From GW2011-AR15 sp964428335 (lineage in GTDB: Archaea > Nanobdellota > Nanobdellia > Woesearchaeales > GW2011-AR15), in contig CAYRXW010000006.1 of assembly GCA_964428335.1 (NCBI GenBank), positions 56,398 to 120,397 on the forward strand: 64,000 nucleotides of DNA. Reading direction: 5' to 3'. A program made the translations under genes and the position numbers. The notes beneath the pieces were generated by a model. The model saw only the letters and a list, made by a program, of their open reading frames with translations. It made no database searches and was not told where the DNA came from. Shown here piece by piece: positions 59,751 through 64,000 of this stretch (the stretch's first letter is position 1; the number at the start of each line of letters is the position of its first letter).

Positions 59751-60770
59751 CTATTCTTCAGAATCAACCATCTCAGTCCTTAGCTCATACAGGTTGAAAA
59801 GGGTTACAAATAGTGTAAGAAGAATTGGCCCTATTACAAGACCTAGCACTCCAAATAAAGTAATTCCGCTTATCATGCTTATTAGGACTGCAGCTGTATG
59901 AAGTTTCATCTTGTCGCTGATTACAATAGGCTTTATTATATTATCAATTGAGCTTATTATCCCAAAACCAAATATAAGGACAGTAACTCCCTGCCATAGG
60001 TTTGCCTGGGTTGGATGAAAGATCATATAAAGACCTAATGGAAGATATACAAAGATTGGTCCGACCATTGGGATTACTGAAAAGAAAAATAAGAGCACTG
60101 CAAAAAAAAGAGGTGATTTAATACCTATTATCCAAAAACCTAAAAGGGCAACAATACTTTGCACTGTTGCTGTTATTACCTGCCCATAAATCACTGCATC
60201 CGCTGTTTTTTTCACTTCTTCAATCAGGATCTTGCTGTTCTTTACTCCAAAAGGAAGGTAATGTATAAGGAAATTCCCAAACCTGTCCCCATCCCTGAAG
60301 AAATAGAACAGGAAAAAGACACCAATGACAATATTCACAAGTTTTGCTGGGATTGTTGCAATGAATTCCTGAAGAACATTAAGTATGGTTACAATAAACC
60401 CTCCAAGCACTTTCCCGACATTAAGCTCTATCCCGAAATCAGCAGATATCTTTTCCAGTATTGCTGTATTATCGCTTTGAGCAGCTGCAACAAAACCAGA
60501 ATAAAGACCTGGAAGCTCGCTTATGAGCTTTGTAACTATTACAGCCATTGGAAGGATGACAATCAGAAATATGATTATAATTGTAAGGACTGACGCCATG
60601 CTCTTGTTGTTTGTTTTTTTTCCTATAAGATTATACAATGGGAAAAATAAGTATGCAACAACCATGGCTGATGCAATTGACATAAGGTATGGCTTGAACA
60701 TAAGATAGCAGAAAAACACCACTATTGAAATCCCAATAAAAGGCCCAATCTTGTGGTAAATATCTTTCAT
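59751..60770 (-). CDS. AI-2E family transporter (UPF0118/PerM-like)
   Basis: About 339 residues from the ATG at 60770. Around eight membrane spans, with the family features IISELPGLYSGFVAAA (soluble insert), FFSVIPMVGPIFVYLPLGLYMI, IDNIIKPIVISDKMKLHTAAVLISMISGITLFGVLGLVIGPI. Members export signalling molecules or exchange sodium for protons; the substrate is unknown here. TATA (ATTTATACC, 60792-60800) is centred 27 bases from 60770, which favours that start over 60782. Confidence 0.88.
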   Translation of the reverse strand: MKDIYHKIGPFIGISIVVFFCYLMFKPYLMSIASAMVVAYLFFPLYNLIGKKTNNKSMASVLTIIIIFLIVILPMAVIVTKLISELPGLYSGFVAAAQSDNTAILEKISADFGIELNVGKVLGGFIVTILNVLQEFIATIPAKLVNIVIGVFFLFYFFRDGDRFGNFLIHYLPFGVKNSKILIEEVKKTADAVIYGQVITATVQSIVALLGFWIIGIKSPLFFAVLLFFFSVIPMVGPIFVYLPLGLYMIFHPTQANLWQGVTVLIFGFGIISSIDNIIKPIVISDKMKLHTAAVLISMISGITLFGVLGLVIGPILLTLFVTLFNLYELRTEMVDSEE

Positions 60771-60862
60771 GAAACTAATCATAAAGAGCGTGGTATAAAT
60801 ATCTTTCTACATAGTGTACTTAGAACACCTATTTAAAAAGCCTGTTTCTCCATTTTTATTAT

Positions 60863-61114
60863 ATGAAATTTCACTTTATCAGCTCGATATTTTTTGCTGT
60901 ATGCATATCATTATTAGTCTTAAATCCTGATCCTAATAAAAGAATGCTCTACTTAGTGCCCACACTTATACTTTTTTATGCGACATTTATGCTTTTTTCG
61001 CTTGAATATGACAGGGAAAGGATGAAAGCGTGGAGAAAAAAAGAAAAAAGCCTTATTGAAGATACTTATTCAAAATTTGTTTCCGAGTCCTATAAAAACA
61101 GTAAGAATGCATGA
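60863..61114 (+). CDS. Small two-span membrane protein
   Basis: 83 residues: two hydrophobic segments (about 4-20 and 30-47) and a strongly charged C-terminal helix (EYDRERMKAWRKKEKSLIED). Both ends are probably cytoplasmic. No family recognised. ATTTAAAAAG is centred about 28 bases upstream (leaderless). Divergent from the AI-2E gene and followed by another small membrane protein. Confidence 0.7.
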   Translation: MKFHFISSIFFAVCISLLVLNPDPNKRMLYLVPTLILFYATFMLFSLEYDRERMKAWRKKEKSLIEDTYSKFVSESYKNSKNA

Positions 61115-61149
61115 TTAATTTTATTAATATAGCTAATATACCTTTCTAA

Positions 61150-61299
61150 ATGAAGCTTTTTGGGCTTTATCTGTTCATCAATGTGCTGCTAATAGTTATC
61201 ATTGCTTTTTTAGAAAGCCTTGCTTTCAGGATTGCTCTTGGAATTGAAGTTTTGATACTGTTTTTCCTCAACATCAGGTTTATGCAGAAGGATTTATAG
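61150..61299 (+). CDS. 49-residue two-span micro membrane protein
   Basis: ATG at 61150 to TAG at 61297-61299. The product begins MKLFGLYLFINVLLIVIIAF and has a second hydrophobic stretch (LGIEVLILFFLNI), with a basic turn between and a basic end. The hydrophobic pattern in a continuous frame supports real coding. The dtdA TATA box overlaps its stop codon, packing the two genes tightly. No family recognised. Confidence 0.6.
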   Translation: MKLFGLYLFINVLLIVIIAFLESLAFRIALGIEVLILFFLNIRFMQKDL

Positions 61300-61322
61300 G
61301 CTTGCTGTTTTTTATTAGAGTT

Positions 61323-62126
61323 ATGTATGCAATAATCGTATCAAAAAAGGATGAAGCAGGAATGAACATAAAGGAAAACCTGCTTGAAGAGATTAAGTTT
61401 GAAAGAAAGCATGGAAGCAAAATTGAATCTTATGCTCATGGAAATATTTCATTATATGTAATTGAAAAAGATACGATTTTTTATGAGGAATGTGAGGATG
61501 CTATAAAAGCTGAGAACTATATTTTTGCAACAAGGCACCAAAGCAAGTCAAAAGAAAAAACGCTTTCAGTTCATTTTCCTGGTAATTTTGGGAAGGCAGA
61601 ATATGGAGGAAAGGAAAGTGAGTTATGTTTTACTGACCCAGTTCTCCTGAAGAAAGCGTTCCTCAATTTATCTATGTTTGGCAAAGATTCAGGATATGCT
61701 ATAACACTTGAAGCAACTCATCATGGGCCATTAATCAGTAAGCCTGTCTTTTTTATCGAGATTGGCTCAACCAGTGAAGAGTGGAAGGATAAAGAAGCAG
61801 GGAAGATAATTGCGAGGACAATAATTAAGACATTGACTGAAGAAAAAGAAAATGATTATGAGAAAGCAATAGGATTTGGGGGAAGCCATTACTGTGCAGC
61901 ATTCAATAAGATTGAACTTGAAACCAATGTTGCATTAGGACATATATGCCCAAAATATAGTATTGAAAACCTTGATGAGGATATTGTGAAAAAAATGCTG
62001 CTTTCTGCCAATGGGATAGGTTATGCTATCTTGGACTGGAAAGGCATGGATTCAGATAACAGGAAAAAGATAACAGAGATTTTAGATAAATTAAACATCA
62101 CGTGTAAAAAGACAAAAGATATCTAA
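61323..62126 (+). CDS. dtdA: Archaeal D-aminoacyl-tRNA deacylase
   Basis: About 267 residues from the ATG at 61323. The DtdA/GEK1 motifs are ATRHQSKS, LSVHFPGNFG, EATHHGP (H133, H134), FIEIGSTSEEW and GGSHYCAAF (about 186-194). It removes D-amino acids mischarged onto tRNA. TTTATAGG (61293-61300) is centred 26 bases before 61323, supporting this start over the upstream TTG at 61302. Works alongside the translation genes of this window. Confidence 0.93.
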   Translation: MYAIIVSKKDEAGMNIKENLLEEIKFERKHGSKIESYAHGNISLYVIEKDTIFYEECEDAIKAENYIFATRHQSKSKEKTLSVHFPGNFGKAEYGGKESELCFTDPVLLKKAFLNLSMFGKDSGYAITLEATHHGPLISKPVFFIEIGSTSEEWKDKEAGKIIARTIIKTLTEEKENDYEKAIGFGGSHYCAAFNKIELETNVALGHICPKYSIENLDEDIVKKMLLSANGIGYAILDWKGMDSDNRKKITEILDKLNITCKKTKDI

Positions 62127-62138
62127 AAATAGTTATGA

Positions 62139-62522
62139 TTATTTTTTACCCTTGCTTTCCTGCTTGAAAGTTTCAGGAAGGTCTATAAAATACTTGCCTT
62201 CTTCAAGCTTATATACAAGAGGATCCTTCTTGAATAAATTTACCAGGTCAAGTTCATACTTGCCAGGCTTTAATATCCTTATTGATTCAAAATCCAGGAC
62301 AACAGGCTCCTCATGCAGTTCGCTTACGCCAATCATATCCAGGACATCTTTCTCAATCTGCTTCTTCTCAACCTTTGAGAGCTTCTCCTGTGCAGTCTTT
62401 AACTCCTCAAGCTTTTCTTTCCTGACAAAAAAGAATAATTTTGAACCGCAGTCGCATCCCTTCATGATGATACTGCTTCCATCTTCATGAAGCTTCCCGC
62501 ATCTAACGCACTGGTGTGGCAT
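62139..62522 (-). CDS. arvC: OapC/ArvC family zinc-ribbon protein
   Basis: 127 residues. The N-terminal zinc ribbon uses C5/C8 and C23/C25 (MPHQCVRCGK; GCDCGSKLFFF), then a charged linker and a beta-rich C-terminal domain (IRILKPGKYELDLVNLF). It is the third member of the archaeal operon of a small GTPase, DUF2073 and zinc ribbon named Oap/Arv; in haloarchaea the GTPase drives extracellular vesicle formation. Three bases separate it from arvB. Confidence 0.87.
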   Translation of the reverse strand: MPHQCVRCGKLHEDGSSIIMKGCDCGSKLFFFVRKEKLEELKTAQEKLSKVEKKQIEKDVLDMIGVSELHEEPVVLDFESIRILKPGKYELDLVNLFKKDPLVYKLEEGKYFIDLPETFKQESKGKK

Positions 62523-62525
62523 TTA

Positions 62526-62903
62526 TTACCTCTTCTTATTTTCCTTCATCATAAGCTGGATCTTTTCCGGGTCCTTCTTTATCTCCTTTATTATATTTGC
62601 AGGACCAATGACAGTAAAGCCTTCCCTATTCCCTAAAAGGAATTTTATCAGGAATTTTTTCATCTGCTCATATAAAGTATTGTCTTTTTTTGAATTTTCC
62701 ACGACTGCAAGCTCAATCCCTGTAAACTTCTTATCAATGCTCTCCATTGTCTTTTGTATCAAGGCTGTTTCTTCCTCTTCCTTAAGCCTTCCTTCCAAAA
62801 GAACTATCTTTTCCTGCTTGACTAAACCTAAGATTAACTTTATCCTTCCTTCTGAATCCAGCTTTTCAATCTGGCTATATGGTACAAACTGTAATGTAAG
62901 CAT
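62526..62903 (-). CDS. arvB: OapB/ArvB family protein (DUF2073)
   Basis: 125 residues. DUF2073 features are LQFVPYSQIEKL, ILGLVKQEKIVLLEGRL, EEETALIQKTMESIDKKFTGIELAV and the C-terminal GFTVIGPANIIKEIKKDP. A predicted alpha/beta protein without membrane segments. It lies between the GTPase and the zinc ribbon with spacings of 15 and 3 bases, so the three products are probably produced together and may form one complex. Confidence 0.9.
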   Translation of the reverse strand: MLTLQFVPYSQIEKLDSEGRIKLILGLVKQEKIVLLEGRLKEEEETALIQKTMESIDKKFTGIELAVVENSKKDNTLYEQMKKFLIKFLLGNREGFTVIGPANIIKEIKKDPEKIQLMMKENKKR

Positions 62904-62918
62904 TTTTTACCTCTTTTT

Positions 62919-63548
62919 TTAGGCCATCTTGATAAGCTCTTCATAGAACTCATCAATGCCTGTCCCGTATTTGGCAGATATCCCAACCACCTTATATTGG
63001 GGAAATGCTGCCTCTATCTTTTTTTTATCTGCTTTCTTCAAATCTACCTTGTTTGCAACCAGTAGAACAGGTATGTTCCTTGCCTGAAGGTTTCCGATTA
63101 TTGTTATATTTACCTGAGAGAATGGATCTTTTGTTGAATCCAGGACAACTATCACAGTATCCATATCATCAAGCCATTTTATTGCATCGATGATACCTTT
63201 TGTTGCTTCCTTGGCTCTTTGCTTTGCATCATCTTCTTTCATGCCTGATTTCAGGAAATCTTCATAGTCAACCTTTGTTGCAATACCTGGCGTATCTACC
63301 AGATTAAAATTCAGTTCCTTGCCTTTTGATTTTATGGTTATCTGCTCTTTAATCTGTATCTCCCTTGTCTCATGAGCTATCGGGGAAACTGAACCCATAT
63401 CTTCTCCCAGCCAGTCCTGGCAGATCCGGTTTGCTAAAGTTGTTTTGCCACCGTTTGGTGGGCCATATAAGCCTAATTTGACTTTTTTCTTGCCCCTAAA
63501 TAGGTTCCTAAAAAGCTTGTCTAAAAAATTTTTCAGAAAATCCATCAT
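62919..63548 (-). CDS. arvA: Era-like small GTPase, OapA/ArvA (vesicle-associated)
   Basis: 209 residues. An amphipathic N-terminal helix (MDFLKNFLDKLFRNLFRG) that could bind membrane is followed by G1 GPPNGGKT (29-36), G2 region SPIAHETREIQ, G3 DTPG (85-88), G4 NKVD (166-169) and G5 SAK (191-193). An insert of about 25 residues follows switch II. In Haloferax the orthologue is required for extracellular vesicles; the conserved operon supports a related membrane-budding role here (inference). Confidence 0.9.
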   Translation of the reverse strand: MMDFLKNFLDKLFRNLFRGKKKVKLGLYGPPNGGKTTLANRICQDWLGEDMGSVSPIAHETREIQIKEQITIKSKGKELNFNLVDTPGIATKVDYEDFLKSGMKEDDAKQRAKEATKGIIDAIKWLDDMDTVIVVLDSTKDPFSQVNITIIGNLQARNIPVLLVANKVDLKKADKKKIEAAFPQYKVVGISAKYGTGIDEFYEELIKMA

Positions 63549-63598
63549 ATCTTTTTTATAATAATGAAAGTATAAAAGCTTTTTGGTGAAGCTTAAGC

Positions 63599-64000
63599 TT
63601 AACCTGGAAGAAGCAGCACGATAGTATAGAACAAATTCAGGATTATTGACATTATCAATGTGTTGAAAAATGCATCTGATACTGTGTAAATGACGTTATT
63701 GAACATTGTGTTAAATGGTATATACATGATAAATCCTAAAAGGTTCCTTATTGATATCACTACAAAATAAGCTGTCATGAAATTGTTAGGGAACCATCCT
63801 ACTGAAAGCTCTGCCAGATAAGCTGATACCCCGCAAAGGAAGATGGAAACTATTGTCTTATCCTTGATACTTATCTGCGCCCACATATAAGTTCCAAGCA
63901 CCACTCCAAAAAATGCGCCCCATTGCCAGCCATATAGATAGCCCAAGAATATGCTAAGAGGTGTTAGCATCTCAATGCTGAAATCCTTTACATATTTTGA
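63599..64000 (-). CDS. Polytopic membrane protein, N-terminal part cut by window edge
   Basis: The frame is open to base 64000 with no stop, so the ATG at 63970 may be internal. The visible part reads SKYVKDFSIEMLTPLSIFLG at its N-terminal side and has about four membrane segments (YGWQWGAFFGVVLGTYMW; IVSIFLCGVSAYLAEL; FMTAYFVVISIRNLLGFIM; LIMSIILNLFYTIVLLL). It resembles small ECF-like or MreD-like integral proteins in shape only. Upstream of arvA, transcribed in the same direction, about 50 bases away. Confidence 0.65.
   Translation of the reverse strand, partial: SKYVKDFSIEMLTPLSIFLGYLYGWQWGAFFGVVLGTYMWAQISIKDKTIVSIFLCGVSAYLAELSVGWFPNNFMTAYFVVISIRNLLGFIMYIPFNTMFNNVIYTVSDAFFNTLIMSIILNLFYTIVLLLPG

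Overview
The window is AT-rich archaeal chromosomal DNA. Archaeal-only or archaeal-type genes are spread through it: EF-1A, EF-2, aIF2-gamma, the ribosomal proteins L7Ae, S28e and L24e, membrane-anchored LonB, Cbf5, Taw3, D-aminoacyl-tRNA deacylase DtdA, an AbrB-PhoU fusion, DUF357, DUF2073, and an initiator tRNA with an A1-U72 pair. Small genes, many lineage-restricted hypothetical proteins, coiled-coil and Cys-rich proteins, and a tRNA interrupted outside the anticodon loop suggest a DPANN-type archaeon (Woesearchaeota/Pacearchaeota-like). That placement is inference. Many genes appear leaderless: a TATA element is centred 25-28 bases before the start codon. Genes inside operons, and a few with real leaders, instead carry GGTGAT- or GGAGG-like ribosome-binding sites. 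No insertion sequence, CRISPR array, attachment site or rRNA gene was seen.

Layout. 1-8.4 kb: a partial hypothetical gene, a sugar-nucleotide epimerase, a zinc-ribbon protein, 6-phosphogluconate dehydrogenase with a short PLP-fold partner, a metallophosphoesterase, an ABC-2 exporter trio and a methyltransferase. 8.4-16.2 kb: a purine nucleoside phosphorylase-like enzyme, MscL, a long FKBP isomerase, a HAD hydrolase, Taw3, a secreted acidic surface protein and several hypotheticals with palindromes at their promoters. 16.3-26.6 kb: IleRS, RNase HII, AbrB-PhoU, tRNA-iMet, SMC, a 26-codon micro-ORF with its own promoter and hairpin, and a MIP18/SufT protein. 26.7-30.6 kb: a plus-strand set for sugar or envelope work (flippase, small membrane protein, phosphoglycerate mutase, GH36 enzyme). 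30.6-35.8 kb: two long coiled-coil proteins, an OB-fold membrane protein and LonB. 37.0-42.6 kb: tRNA-Pro(GGG) with two introns, then a giant MopE-like surface protein and its 601-residue neighbour. 42.9-44.8 kb: DUF1385 and a PadR regulator with a Cys-rich small protein. 45.1-52.1 kb: a merged translation cluster (L7Ae, S28e, L24e, Ndk, EF-2, EF-1A, S10) divergent from aIF2-gamma, flanked by two candidate structured RNAs. 52.2-61 kb: an SPFH protein, HD hydrolase, beta-propeller lipoprotein, glycosyltransferase, Cbf5 and an AI-2E-type permease. 61-64 kb: DtdA and an ArvA/B/C (OapA/B/C) vesicle-GTPase operon.

How the parts fit. Translation and RNA modification dominate: initiator tRNA, elongation factors, IleRS, DtdA, Taw3, Cbf5 and L7Ae, the last two being H/ACA partners. 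A second theme is the cell surface: secreted proteins, flippase, glycosyltransferase, epimerase, ABC-2 exporter, LonB, SPFH and the Arv operon. The least ordinary features are the doubly interrupted tRNA-Pro, a pair of near-identical promoter/operator modules at 15.3 and 26.2 kb (one driving the micro-ORF), and the PadR/Cys-rich pair with a shared operator.
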